NCBI GenBank assembly: GCA_023416515.1 | Contig: JAEZHP010000017.1 | Location: 1-27,215, forward strand | Reading direction: 5' to 3' | From: Pseudomonadota bacterium | GTDB lineage: Bacteria > Pseudomonadota > Alphaproteobacteria > Sphingomonadales > Sphingomonadaceae | DNA: 27,215 nt | In this document: piece after piece, positions 12,717 through 23,423 of the stretch | Numbering within the stretch: the stretch's first letter is position 1 | Layout of the letters: each line of letters begins with the position of its first letter | Notes under the pieces: generated by a model | Seen by the model: only the letters and a program-made list of their open reading frames with translations | What the model was told of the DNA's origin: nothing | The model's database searches: none | Position numbers and translations under genes: made by a program

Positions 12717-14945
12717 ATGAGCAGCAAAACCGATCTGACAGACAGTGCCATTCCGCCATTTACTGGTGACAGACCCTGGGAGGACGGAAATAATGATTGG
12801 CTTGGCTTACAGCAGTTTGCTGCTCGGATAGCGAAGTCCCTCCTTGCTCAAGGCTCTAACTCAGGACTGGTTATCGGGATCGAAGGGCGTTGGGGCTCAG
12901 GTAAATCAAGTCTCTTGAATATGGTTGTATCTGAGTTGCGGCAGCGGAGCGGTGAGGACGCGCCTATCGTCGTGCAATTTCGCCCTTGGCTCGTCGGGAG
13001 CAGAGACGCCCTCTTAACATCATTATTTGACGATCTATCTCGGGCGATCCTCGATAGTGGCGGGCAGAGTTCTAACGAGAACAACACATCCACGGACAAA
13101 GCGCGCGAGTTAGCGCAAAAGGTACGCGGATTTGGAGAGCGATTGAAAACTGCCGGAAAGCTTACCTCTCTGGCCGGGATCTTTGTACCCGGGTTAGGTA
13201 TCGTTGGAGATGCCCTAACACAAATAGGAGAGGCCGTTCCGGAGCCTGAAGAGGAAGCAGAAAAGGCGACTCCCCTTAGCGACTTAAAGGACGATCTTGT
13301 TTCTTCCCTGTCATCTATCGGCAAGCAGATTATCGTTACGATTGATGACGCTGATAGGCTGGAGCCCCCTGAGGTTATGGAGATACTTCGGCTGGTGCGA
13401 GCCGTGGCTGACTTCCCTAACGTAACTTACGTTTTGTGCTACGATGAAAGGGTCATCGCTAAGGCGATTTCCGCTGCTACCCAGCTGGATGATGGGCAGG
13501 CGTACCTCGAGAAGATTTTGCAGGTTCAGATAAGCGTACCTGCGCCGGAGCCGTTTCAGCTTAGGCACTGGTTCCGATCTGAACTCGCTACGATCGCCAC
13601 TCCGGACACCGACGATCAACGACAAAGGCTTACGGAGGTCATCGACCATGAAGGCGGCCGACGCCTGGACACACCGCGAGCGGTTGTGCGGGCCTTGAAC
13701 GGCGTGCGTCTCTTTTGGCCTCCCCTGCGCGAGCAGAACGCGGATTTGTCCGACCTCGTCTGGCTCCAGATCATTCGCAGCTCGAGCTCTAAGTACTATA
13801 AATGGGTTGAGAAGTATTGCTCCATATGTGCCGTTATTTCTTCTGGAAAGGCTTCTATACATGAAAGCGAAATTCGGAAAGACTGGGATGAACTTAAAGG
13901 CATATTTCTTAGCGACGGCATAGATATGTCGCGTGAATCCTTCTTCATTAGAGATATCCTGCCGGGCATCACGACATGGGTCAATGACACGGAGGAGCCC
14001 AAAATCTATGGGGACCTTCAAGACTCCTCAGTCAAATTAGCGGTGGCGAGCCGGAGACTGAAGAGCCCGGATCACAGCCGCATGTATTTTGCTCTCGCTC
14101 AATCTCCCGACTCCCCCACCGAAAATGATTTTCGCCGCCTGTGGGCAGCTGCCGATAGCAGCGCTTCCGCCGTTGCGACCCTTCTCATGGAGTGGCACGC
14201 GCCCGGTGTGGTTACCGGGGTTTCGAAGGCTGTTATCATGCTGGACCGTTTAGGAAGCGCCTACATGGCCAGCTTTAACGAGACGAGAAGCACCCACCTG
14301 CTACTAGCATTCGCAAACTTCTTGGATGACGCTGCGAGGAAGATGGGGTTGGTTGAGTTTTACGGGCCCGAGATTTGGAATGAAGCCGAAGCGCTCATTC
14401 CTGTCGCACTCAGCAGACTGGAGAAGAAGTCACGAATTAGAGTTATCGAGAAAATGTTTTCCGGCTCCTCAATTGGCTGGCTCACCTCCGTTTTCAGGAG
14501 AGAGACCTTTGCGCATGGCAGGTATGGAGATCGCAAAAGACCCCCTCAGGATTGGTGGCTTACCGATGAGGAGCTCGACAAAGCAGGCGAGATAATGCTG
14601 GGCCGCTACCGGGGTCTTACTCTCGATGAGGTACTCGAAAGCCCGCAGCCGCTTAGTTTGCTCTTTGCCTGGGCCCAAGGCGGCGACGCTGACGGCCCAA
14701 GACAGTTGATCGAGGCGGCGATTCAGGACGACGCTTCACTCCTGAGGGTGCTCCGAGCTATAACGGGCCGGGTAATGACGTCGCCGGGAGGAGAAAGGAT
14801 TACGCTGCCCCGAAGCAACTTGGCTCCATTCCTCGATTACGCTCAGGCTCTCGAGCGAGTCGAGCACTTGGCGGCCAGCGAGGGACCCCTCGCCGCGGAA
14901 GCTACCCTCCTGAAGCTCGCATTCGAAGAAGGCAAAAGGTTCTGA
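12717..14945 (+). CDS. KAP-family P-loop NTPase, probable horizontally acquired gene
   Basis: A 742-residue KAP NTPase. Walker A is GRWGSGKS (57-64) and Walker B is IIVTIDDADRL (205-215). Between them a hydrophobic segment (about 147-170) may be the membrane hairpin typical of the family, and YLEKILQ after Walker B is another family hallmark. A large C-terminal part has no recognised domain. Local GC is far below the neighbours (25 of 60 bases at 13861-13920; 45 of 60 at 8701-8760) and codons often end in A or T. KAP proteins include phage-exclusion PifA, so a defence role is possible but unproven. No partner gene is adjacent. The ATG at 12717 lacks a strong ribosome-binding site. Confidence 0.88.
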   Translation: MSSKTDLTDSAIPPFTGDRPWEDGNNDWLGLQQFAARIAKSLLAQGSNSGLVIGIEGRWGSGKSSLLNMVVSELRQRSGEDAPIVVQFRPWLVGSRDALLTSLFDDLSRAILDSGGQSSNENNTSTDKARELAQKVRGFGERLKTAGKLTSLAGIFVPGLGIVGDALTQIGEAVPEPEEEAEKATPLSDLKDDLVSSLSSIGKQIIVTIDDADRLEPPEVMEILRLVRAVADFPNVTYVLCYDERVIAKAISAATQLDDGQAYLEKILQVQISVPAPEPFQLRHWFRSELATIATPDTDDQRQRLTEVIDHEGGRRLDTPRAVVRALNGVRLFWPPLREQNADLSDLVWLQIIRSSSSKYYKWVEKYCSICAVISSGKASIHESEIRKDWDELKGIFLSDGIDMSRESFFIRDILPGITTWVNDTEEPKIYGDLQDSSVKLAVASRRLKSPDHSRMYFALAQSPDSPTENDFRRLWAAADSSASAVATLLMEWHAPGVVTGVSKAVIMLDRLGSAYMASFNETRSTHLLLAFANFLDDAARKMGLVEFYGPEIWNEAEALIPVALSRLEKKSRIRVIEKMFSGSSIGWLTSVFRRETFAHGRYGDRKRPPQDWWLTDEELDKAGEIMLGRYRGLTLDEVLESPQPLSLLFAWAQGGDADGPRQLIEAAIQDDASLLRVLRAITGRVMTSPGGERITLPRSNLAPFLDYAQALERVEHLAASEGPLAAEATLLKLAFEEGKRF

Positions 14946-14962
14946 GCGGAACGCTACCGCTC
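14944..14962 (+). other. 6-bp hairpin overlapping the KAP stop region
   Basis: GAGCGG (14944-14949) and CCGCTC (14957-14962) flank seven bases, starting within the stop codon of the KAP gene. It has no T run. The first arm shares GGAAC with a possible EcfG-like -35 element. Confidence 0.3.
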
Positions 14963-14973
14963 CACTTCCCGCT
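14948..14973 (+). promoter_or_regulatory. Possible EcfG-like promoter, imperfect
   Basis: GGAAC (14948-14952), 17 bases, then CGCT (14970-14973). It has the same CGCT deviation as the site at 525-549. It lies about 90 bases upstream of the gene at 15066. Confidence 0.3.
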
Positions 14974-15065
14974 TGTCCCGCTTCCAAGCCTCGCCTTGGA
15001 TCAACCAACCCGTCTTGCGCTTCCCTCCCCGCGCGTGCAGGCTCGCGTTCCGGGCGGAGGGCGTG

Positions 15066-15236
15066 ATGAAGCATTATCGGGTGAACAAGCTGGCCAAGCC
15101 GGACGGCGCGGTCGTCAAGAAGAAGGACATCATCGCCGCCGGCGACCGGGAGGCGATGGCTCGCGCCGAGGCGGATCCGGACTGCCCGGTCTGCGACGTG
15201 CTCCACGCCGGCAAAAAGGTGGGCACGATCACCTGA
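15066..15236 (+). CDS. Small protein of unknown function (56 aa)
   Basis: A 56-residue basic protein (MKHYRVNKLAKPDG...) with a CPVC motif near its C-terminus that could bind a metal or form a disulfide. GGAGG lies five bases ahead of the ATG at 15066; the upstream in-frame extension has no such signal. It follows the lower-GC KAP gene, and host-like composition resumes here. Small proteins with a KDIIAAGDREAMARAE-type helix occur in sphingomonads (from memory). No function is assigned. Confidence 0.7.
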   Translation: MKHYRVNKLAKPDGAVVKKKDIIAAGDREAMARAEADPDCPVCDVLHAGKKVGTIT

Positions 15237-15268
15237 TCCGAACGCGATCGGACCGCCCCCGAAATTAA

Positions 15269-15523
15269 TTGGGCTCAATCGGGCTCGGCGCGCGTTGGGG
15301 CCGCGAAAGGAATTGCCTCATCTCCGACAAGCAAGCGCGCATCGCCCGAAGGGATCGCCAGGCGAATGAGGCCGAGGAGAACCAGCGCCAGCTCCGGGCC
15401 AGCATCGCGACGAGCGAGCGCCTCGTCGGGGAGGCCGAGGCGATGATCAAGCGCCACCGCGACGAATGCGAAGCCGCCGAGGACGAGGCCGAGGCCGCCC
15501 GGCGCGCGTCCGGCGGGGGCTAG
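15269..15523 (+). CDS. Small coiled-coil protein, start uncertain
   Basis: Frame of at most 84 codons ending at 15523. From about residue 18 the sequence is a continuous charged helix (SDKQARIARRDRQANEAEEN...) with coiled-coil character, ending Gly-rich. No ATG opens the frame. TTG at 15269 lacks a ribosome-binding site, and AAAGGA at 15304-15309 would suit a non-standard start near the ATC at about 15320. Its stop codon overlaps that of the convergent gene (CTAG, 15520-15523). Function unknown. Confidence 0.55.
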   Translation: MGSIGLGARWGRERNCLISDKQARIARRDRQANEAEENQRQLRASIATSERLVGEAEAMIKRHRDECEAAEDEAEAARRASGGG

Positions 15524-15831
15524 GGCCGCTCCGCCGCCAAGGCGAGACGGGCGTCGTGGCTGTCGTCCAGCCGCTGAAGCATGTCGGCACGAGCGGTCCA
15601 GGTCGCCGCGCTCTGGGCGAACTTGGCCTGGACGTTGGGATTGGTGCTGGTTTCGGCCTGGGCGGCCGACTCCCGCGCCTGATCGCGGCAGCCGGCGGGC
15701 GTGTCGTGCGGCTGGCGGAGGCCCTTGCGGATGTAGGACCCGTCGCGCGGCTGGCGCACCGCGATCGTCGGAGTCGCATCGGGAAGGAAGGTGGCCGGAC
15801 TGCCGTCGCCTGGGGACTGGACGAATTTCAT
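15520..15831 (-). CDS. Small helical protein related to the one at 10670
   Basis: A 103-residue protein. The N-terminal half is polar and Pro-rich (SPGDGSPATFLPDATP). The C-terminal half is helical (RDQARESAAQAETSTNPNV, AATWTARADMLQRLDD) and resembles the protein at 10670-10888 in the spacing of Ala, Asn-Val and Trp. ATG 15831 is preferred over GTG 15843; AAGG sits 11 bases before it. It is convergent with the coiled-coil gene and faces acnA, from which it is separated by 239 bases of untranslated sequence. Function unknown. Confidence 0.6.
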   Translation of the reverse strand: MKFVQSPGDGSPATFLPDATPTIAVRQPRDGSYIRKGLRQPHDTPAGCRDQARESAAQAETSTNPNVQAKFAQSAATWTARADMLQRLDDSHDARLALAAERP

Positions 15832-16070
15832 GGGGGGGATCACCTTGCGTCGCGAGCGAGAGCGCGGGGTCTCCCTGTCACTAGATGCTCGCTGGACCGG
15901 TATCCGGTGATGACTCCCATGTGGGGGCTGGCGGCGGATCTACAACCGCAAGCGGCTCCGGAGCCACTCCCTTCCCCCTCGCCGCTCCCCCTGCTAGTGC
16001 CCGTCGCAACACGGCGCCGGGCCCTGAGCACCTGACCCGGCGCCAAGTACCACTTAGCGACGAGGGACCT

Positions 16071-18869
<2,799 letters not shown>

Positions 18870-18951
18870 CGAGCGCTCCGCCCCCTGAGCGGCGAGCGGT
18901 GTCGCGGCGGCATTGGCCCGTCGGCGGCGCCGGCCGGGTGCCGAGCTGAGC

Positions 18952-19212
18952 GTGATCGAGATATTGGTCGAGGTCGCGGGCTGGATGGGCGCGGGGCTCA
19001 TCCTGCTCGGCTATGTGCTCGTCACCGCCGACAAGCTGACCGGCCGATCGCCCGCCTTCCAGTGGATGAACCTGCTCGGCGCCGCCGGCTTCGTGGTCAA
19101 CGGCGCATGGCACGGCGCGATCCCGTCGGCGTCGCTCAACGTGGTGTGGATGGCGATCGCGCTGTTCGCGCTGTTCCGGCTCTACCGGATAAGAAGGCGT
19201 CAGGCGAAATGA
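18952..19212 (+). CDS. CBU_0592-like small membrane protein
   Basis: An 86-residue protein from GTG 18952. A TTG at 18913 is possible but adds an Arg-rich tail before the first helix. Three hydrophobic segments (about 5-24, 33-50 and 58-78) have the pattern of the CBU_0592 family: MGAGLILLGYVLV, LLGAAGFVVNGAWHG and ALFALFRLYR. The function of the family is unknown. Its stop overlaps the ATG of the cyclase gene (ATGA), so the two are translationally coupled. Confidence 0.7.
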   Translation: MIEILVEVAGWMGAGLILLGYVLVTADKLTGRSPAFQWMNLLGAAGFVVNGAWHGAIPSASLNVVWMAIALFALFRLYRIRRRQAK

Positions 19213-19859
19213 GCCGGCTCGTCGACCTTAGCCATTCGGTCGCCGACGGGACCGTCACCTATAAGGGTCTTCCCGCTCCGAAGATCTGCGACTTCTGGAC
19301 CCGCGAAGGCTCGGCCGACCATTATGACGACGGCTCGGCCTTCCAGATCGGGCGGATCGACATGGTCGCCAATACCGGCACCTATCTCGACACCCCGTTC
19401 CACCGCTACGCCGACGGCGACGATCTCGCGAAGGTCGGGCTCGAGCGCTGCGTCGGCCTCGACGGCCTCCTCGTCCACGCTCCGGACATGGCCGCCGATG
19501 CGGACCTGTTCCAAGGCCTGGACATCGCCGGCAAGGCGGTGCTGGTCCACACGGGCTGGTCCCGCCACTGGGGAAGCGAGGCCTATTTCGGGGCCCACCC
19601 CTTCCTCACCGAAGCGGCGGCCCGGCTGCTCGCGGAAGGCGGGGCGGCGCTGGTCGGGATCGACAGCTACAATATCGACGACACGCGCACGCGCAGGCGC
19701 CCGGTCCACACCATCCTGCTTGGAGCGGGCGTTCTGATCGTCGAGCACATGACCAACTTGGACGCTCTTCCGCAAAGCGGTTTCCGATTCACCGCGGCTC
19801 CTCCGAAGATCGAAGGAATGGGCACTTTTCCGGTTCGGGCATTCGCCGAGCTCGGCTGA
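19209..19859 (+). CDS. Cyclase-family protein with altered metal-binding motif
   Basis: A 216-residue protein of the cyclase/kynurenine-formamidase-like family (PF04199): LVDLSHSVADG at the N-terminus, then the segment NTGTYLDTPFH (55-65), and later ALVGIDSYNIDD and LIVEHMTNL. In typical members the segment reads H-x-G-T-H-x-D-x-P-x-H and holds the catalytic metal; here the two first His are Asn55 and Tyr59 while Asp61 and His65 remain. It may be an alternative subfamily with changed chemistry. Its start at 19209 overlaps the upstream stop. The substrate is unknown. Confidence 0.82.
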   Translation: MSRLVDLSHSVADGTVTYKGLPAPKICDFWTREGSADHYDDGSAFQIGRIDMVANTGTYLDTPFHRYADGDDLAKVGLERCVGLDGLLVHAPDMAADADLFQGLDIAGKAVLVHTGWSRHWGSEAYFGAHPFLTEAAARLLAEGGAALVGIDSYNIDDTRTRRRPVHTILLGAGVLIVEHMTNLDALPQSGFRFTAAPPKIEGMGTFPVRAFAELG

Positions 19860-19931
19860 AAAAGCCTTGATTTACCGACTTTAAAGCCGCCGCGGTTAGA
19901 AGGCGGTCTTTGCAACCGGTCGGGTCATTCC

Positions 19932-20354
19932 ATGTTTGAAGTCGAGACGAACCATTCGGAGCGGATGATCTTCCTTCGCCTTAAGGGAGTGCTTTCAATC
20001 GACGAGGCGCACGCCTGCGCCGCCGCCAAGGAAGCAGCCGTGGAAAGCCTCGGCCCGCCCTTTGACGACCATTCGACGCTTCTGGATATCCGCGATCTGC
20101 GGCTTCAGCCGCAGGAGATTTTCGCGATCTTCACCAACTTCGTGGCGACCACCAAGCACAAGTCGCGCAAGATCGCGATCGTCGGCGGAGAGGGCACGGC
20201 GCGGATGCAGTTCCGCCGGGTCGCCGAGCGCGCTCCGCTCCGCGACGACATGCGCTTCTTCACGGAGGCCGGCGAAGCGCGCAGCTGGCTGCTTGGCGAT
20301 GCAGCGAACGAAATCGAGCCGATCGCCCCGCCCAGGCTCAGCGCCCAGGGCTAG
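19932..20354 (+). CDS. STAS/SpoIIAA-like protein of unknown function
   Basis: A 140-residue soluble protein. FEVETNHSERMIFLRLKGVLS and STLLDIRDLRL, with helices between, resemble SpoIIAA-like/STAS-fold proteins that lack catalytic residues. GGGTCATTCC precedes the ATG, so the ribosome-binding site is weak. It is separated from the cyclase gene by 72 bases with a weak GC stem at 19888-19910, and is convergent with the PAS protein (6 bases between stops). Confidence 0.65.
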   Translation: MFEVETNHSERMIFLRLKGVLSIDEAHACAAAKEAAVESLGPPFDDHSTLLDIRDLRLQPQEIFAIFTNFVATTKHKSRKIAIVGGEGTARMQFRRVAERAPLRDDMRFFTEAGEARSWLLGDAANEIEPIAPPRLSAQG

Positions 20355-20360
20355 CCCAGC

Positions 20361-21365
20361 TTATTCGGAAAGCCTTACGGGCGCGGGCGGAGCATCGCCC
20401 GGGCCCGGTTGGGCGTGAGCGATGTGGCCGGTGGCGAGAACCGCGCGGATCTCGCCCGAGCCGCTGCGCAGCGGGGTGAAGACGGCCGGCAGGAGCGCGC
20501 ATTCGCCGTGGTGCGGAACCCGGATCGTGTTGGTCACCGTGGACGCGGTCGAGATGCATTCGAGCAACGATCGTTTGAGCTCGCGCCCGTCGCCGACGAG
20601 ATCGTCCGTGCTCTTGCCGACCGCGGCGTAGCGCGACGCGCCGACGAACGCCTCGGCGGCCTCGTTCATGGTCTCCAGCACGAAGTCGCCTGCACCGGAC
20701 AGAGCGAAGATGAATAGCGGCTGCTCGCGGCTCTCGAACAGGCCCGCGAAACGGGCGTTGCTTTCGCGCAGCGCGTCGGCGGCGTGGACCTGGTCGGTGA
20801 CGTCGCGCATGATTCCGGTGAACATCCGGCGGTCGCCGTCCAGCCATTCCGTCATTGCCAACTCGAACGGAAACACCCCGCCGCGCTTGCGAACGCCCTT
20901 GTGGACCGAGCGGAGGCGCGCGGCCTCGACCATCGCGGTAACTCCGTGCTCGGCGAGATAGGCGGCATGGGCTCGCCGCCCGCCGTCGGTCATCAGTCGC
21001 TCCAGGCTGGTGCCGATCACCTCGCCGGCCGAATAGCCGAACATCCGCTCGGCGGCGCGGTTGAAGGTGCGGATGATCGCCTGGTCGTCGATGACCATGA
21101 TCGCGTCGCCGGCGCTGTCGACGGTTTCACGATGCGAGGCTTCGTTTCGCTTCAGCGTTCGCAGAGCGTCCGATGCAAGCCGCCACGATTCCCACCCGAA
21201 GGCAGCGGCGGCGAGAAGGCAGACCAGGGCGAAGAGAACCAGCGCCTTGGCTGGAAGCGAGACCATTCCGGCATAAGCGAGCGCCGCCAGCAGGCCCGCT
21301 GCCGCGGCGCCGACCAGCGCCAGCGCCACGCGAAGCGGTCTGAGTTCTCGCGGAATCTCCTTCAT
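20361..21365 (-). CDS. Membrane-anchored dual-PAS sensor without output domain
   Basis: A 334-residue protein. Two N-terminal membrane helices (about 12-32 and 36-57) are followed by a short linker. The first PAS domain (about 75-195: DAIMVIDDQAIIRTFNRAAERMFGY, EVIGTSLERLM, IMRDVTDQ) and a second divergent PAS-like domain (about 203-320) complete it. No histidine kinase, GGDEF, EAL, HTH or methyl-accepting domain follows. It may act through protein-protein contacts or bind haem, flavin or a small ligand. Family membership is clear; signal and partner are unknown. Confidence 0.82.
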   Translation of the reverse strand: MKEIPRELRPLRVALALVGAAAAGLLAALAYAGMVSLPAKALVLFALVCLLAAAAFGWESWRLASDALRTLKRNEASHRETVDSAGDAIMVIDDQAIIRTFNRAAERMFGYSAGEVIGTSLERLMTDGGRRAHAAYLAEHGVTAMVEAARLRSVHKGVRKRGGVFPFELAMTEWLDGDRRMFTGIMRDVTDQVHAADALRESNARFAGLFESREQPLFIFALSGAGDFVLETMNEAAEAFVGASRYAAVGKSTDDLVGDGRELKRSLLECISTASTVTNTIRVPHHGECALLPAVFTPLRSGSGEIRAVLATGHIAHAQPGPGDAPPAPVRLSE

Positions 21366-21436
21366 CGCCCCCTGTCATGCCCGAATAAGACTTCATCGCG
21401 GTTAATCGGGACACGGCAAGGGCCGCGGAGCAGCTT

Positions 21437-21715
21437 TCAGCCGCCCCGAGCGATCGGAGTCGCGTGCAGCTGCGGCCTTTCCTCTCCGAGACCCTCGGCC
21501 CAGCGACGAAGCTCCTCTTCGCCGCGGAAGGTCGAGCCGACATGATGGTCGCGGGGACCAAATATCGCTTCGATGAAGAAGCTCCCGCACAGTCCACCAT
21601 GGAGGTCCGAGAGCCGCGAGGCGACCGCAACGAGCCGATCGCCGCGGAAGATGAGGACTGCATCGCAGTCGCCCTGATAACCGTCGAGGCGAACCGGTCG
21701 GATGGAAATCTTCAT
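21437..21715 (-). CDS. Hypothetical protein (92 aa) downstream of Crp/Fnr regulator
   Basis: A 92-residue protein: a beta-rich N-terminus (SIRPVRLDGYQGDCDAVLIF, LVAVASRLSD), then FFIEAIFGPRDHHV and a helical C-terminus ending Gly-Gly. The start at 21715 lies two bases after the stop of the Crp/Fnr gene, so the two form an operon. I do not recognise the family. The pairing suggests its expression follows the regulator. Confidence 0.7.
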   Translation of the reverse strand: MKISIRPVRLDGYQGDCDAVLIFRGDRLVAVASRLSDLHGGLCGSFFIEAIFGPRDHHVGSTFRGEEELRRWAEGLGEERPQLHATPIARGG

Positions 21716-21717
21716 GA

Positions 21718-22449
21718 TCAGGCCGCCGCGTGAAGATAGGTGGGATCGAAGCTGCTGATGGTCCGCAGCAGATCGAAATCCTCGATGCACACTCCCTTCT
21801 GGCCGACGGAAAGGGCGCCGGCCTCGCGCAGGTAGCGAAGCATCCGGTTGACGTGGACGGGGGTGAGCCCGGTCGCGTCGGCGATCTGCTCCTGGGTCAG
21901 GGGCAGAAGGAACGAATCTCCGTTCGCGAGCCCGGCGGCGAGGGCGCGGGCGCCGAATTCGCACAGCATGTGGGCGATCCGGGTCTTGGCGTCGCGGCGG
22001 CCGACGTTGAGAACCCATTCGCGGAACACGGACGCGTCGATCAGAACGTCGCGCCACAGCGCCTCGCCGATGTTCGGCCGTTCGAGGACCAGGGCCTTCA
22101 GCTTGTCGACCGGGACCCAGGCGATCTGCGCGCTGGTGATCGTCTCGACATTATGGTCGGCGCGATCGAGCAGCAGGTGCTGGATATCGAGAATGTCGCC
22201 GGCGAGGTGGAAGGAGACGATCTGTCGCTTCCCTTCGGCACTGGTCTTGTGGCGGCAGGCATAGCCTTCGACCAGCATGCAGCATTGCGAGACCACATTG
22301 CCCTCGCTGACCAGGAGGGTGCCGGCCGGGACCGTCTCCAGGCGGAAGGGCAGTTCGGCAAGTATCTGGCGCTCTTCGGCGTCCAGCGTCGCGAGACGGC
22401 CGAGCTTCCTTATCAACCCGGCCGAGGGTTCATTGTCATTGGCAGGCAT
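21718..22449 (-). CDS. Crp/Fnr-family transcription regulator
   Basis: A 243-residue regulator. The cyclic-nucleotide-binding-like beta barrel occupies about 20-115 (PAGTLLVSEGN, GKRQIVSFHLAGDILD), followed by the dimer helix and a winged HTH (LTQEQIADATGLTPVHVNRMLRYL, 184-207). The classical N-terminal Fnr Cys set is absent (Cys56, Cys57 and Cys65 only), so it probably does not sense oxygen through an FNR cluster. GAGG lies six bases before the ATG. It heads a two-gene operon. Confidence 0.88.
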   Translation of the reverse strand: MPANDNEPSAGLIRKLGRLATLDAEERQILAELPFRLETVPAGTLLVSEGNVVSQCCMLVEGYACRHKTSAEGKRQIVSFHLAGDILDIQHLLLDRADHNVETITSAQIAWVPVDKLKALVLERPNIGEALWRDVLIDASVFREWVLNVGRRDAKTRIAHMLCEFGARALAAGLANGDSFLLPLTQEQIADATGLTPVHVNRMLRYLREAGALSVGQKGVCIEDFDLLRTISSFDPTYLHAAA

Positions 22450-22536
22450 CGATTCCTCGACGAAAGTCGGTTTACACCCCGTAACGATTAATCCCGAAAC
22501 GGGTTGCCGACGCTGCTGCGGATCGCGCGTCGAGGG

Positions 22537-23256
22537 CTATGACGAGGCCAGTGCCGAACGAAGCCAATCCGGAACGACCGCTCCCTCCAGATCGTCGATC
22601 CGGCGATGGTCCACGGCGAGGCCGAGATCGGGATAGTGGATCCGGGTGCGGGGGCCGGGCTCGGCGGCGGGGACGACGACGAGGCGGCGGTTGACCTTCT
22701 GCCGCCAGTTCATCCGAGCGGTATTCTCCTGGCCGACATAGCAGCCCTTGTCGAAGGCCACTCCGTTGAGCTCGGCAGCGTTGCATTCGAGCCAGAGCGT
22801 CTTGTCCTGGCCGAGCTCGGCGGCGCCCTCGGTGACCCCGAGGCGGAGGCGGTGTTCGAGCCAGCCTGAAGCGGGGCCGGAGGCAGGGGCGAGCCAGCGG
22901 CGGCCAAGCGCGGGAAGGCGCGGGTCGGGAGCGCCCTCGTCGCCGCCGGGCGACCAATGGACAGCGAGCGCAGGCTCCGGCTCGATCGTTATCGCGCGGC
23001 GAAGGCGGTAGAGCTTGAGGCGCTTGGCGAGAGCTTCGGCCTGGTCCGCCTCGCAATCGATGAGAATGTCGTCGCCATCCGCCCACAGGATGAAATCGAA
23101 CAGCGCCTTGCCCTGTGCGGACAGGAGGGCGGCCCAGAGCGGCGCGGCGGGAGCGAGCCGGGTGAGGTCGTTGGTGACGAGGCCCTGGAGGAATCCCCGC
23201 ACGTCCTCGCCGGAAAGACGGATGACGGCGCGGTCGGTGAGGGTCGTGGAAGGCAT
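22537..23256 (-). CDS. ygfZ: YgfZ, folate-binding Fe-S cluster assembly factor
   Basis: A 239-residue member of the YgfZ/GcvT-like family that helps assemble or repair [4Fe-4S] proteins with tetrahydrofolate. The signature KGCYVGQENTARM contains the conserved Cys172. The N-terminal RLSGEDVRGFLQGLVTNDL also fits. The gene is divergent from the VWA gene (167 bases between) and convergent with nothing close. Start at 23256, supported by its position and family length. Confidence 0.9.
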   Translation of the reverse strand: MPSTTLTDRAVIRLSGEDVRGFLQGLVTNDLTRLAPAAPLWAALLSAQGKALFDFILWADGDDILIDCEADQAEALAKRLKLYRLRRAITIEPEPALAVHWSPGGDEGAPDPRLPALGRRWLAPASGPASGWLEHRLRLGVTEGAAELGQDKTLWLECNAAELNGVAFDKGCYVGQENTARMNWRQKVNRRLVVVPAAEPGPRTRIHYPDLGLAVDHRRIDDLEGAVVPDWLRSALASS

Positions 23257-23387
23257 GACCGGGAGATCGCCGGTCTGCCTCTCCCTTTCAAGAGCACGGG
23301 TCGGCCACGTCCCGACAACGCCGAAGCGGCGCCGGGCTGCCTACGCCGGTGGTGGGCCGGGGTTCATTTCCCGTTCACGCCAGCTTG

Positions 23388-23402
23388 TGTGATAACATCA
23401 CA
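23388..23402. promoter_or_regulatory. Palindrome upstream of the VWA gene
   Basis: TGTGAT-AAC-ATCACA, perfect 6-bp arms around three bases, 21 bases before the ATG at 23424. The left half overlaps an extended -10-like TGTGATAAC. It resembles Crp/Fnr-type half-sites, though the spacing is unusual for E. coli Crp. Confidence 0.4.
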
Positions 23403-23423
23403 TTGCTTCGTGGGAGAGGGAAT

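Noticed and set aside
21400..22490. CtrA-type TTAA-N7-TTAA sites
   Set aside because: Only single TTAA half-sites occur (for example near 21404 and 22488); no correctly spaced pair.
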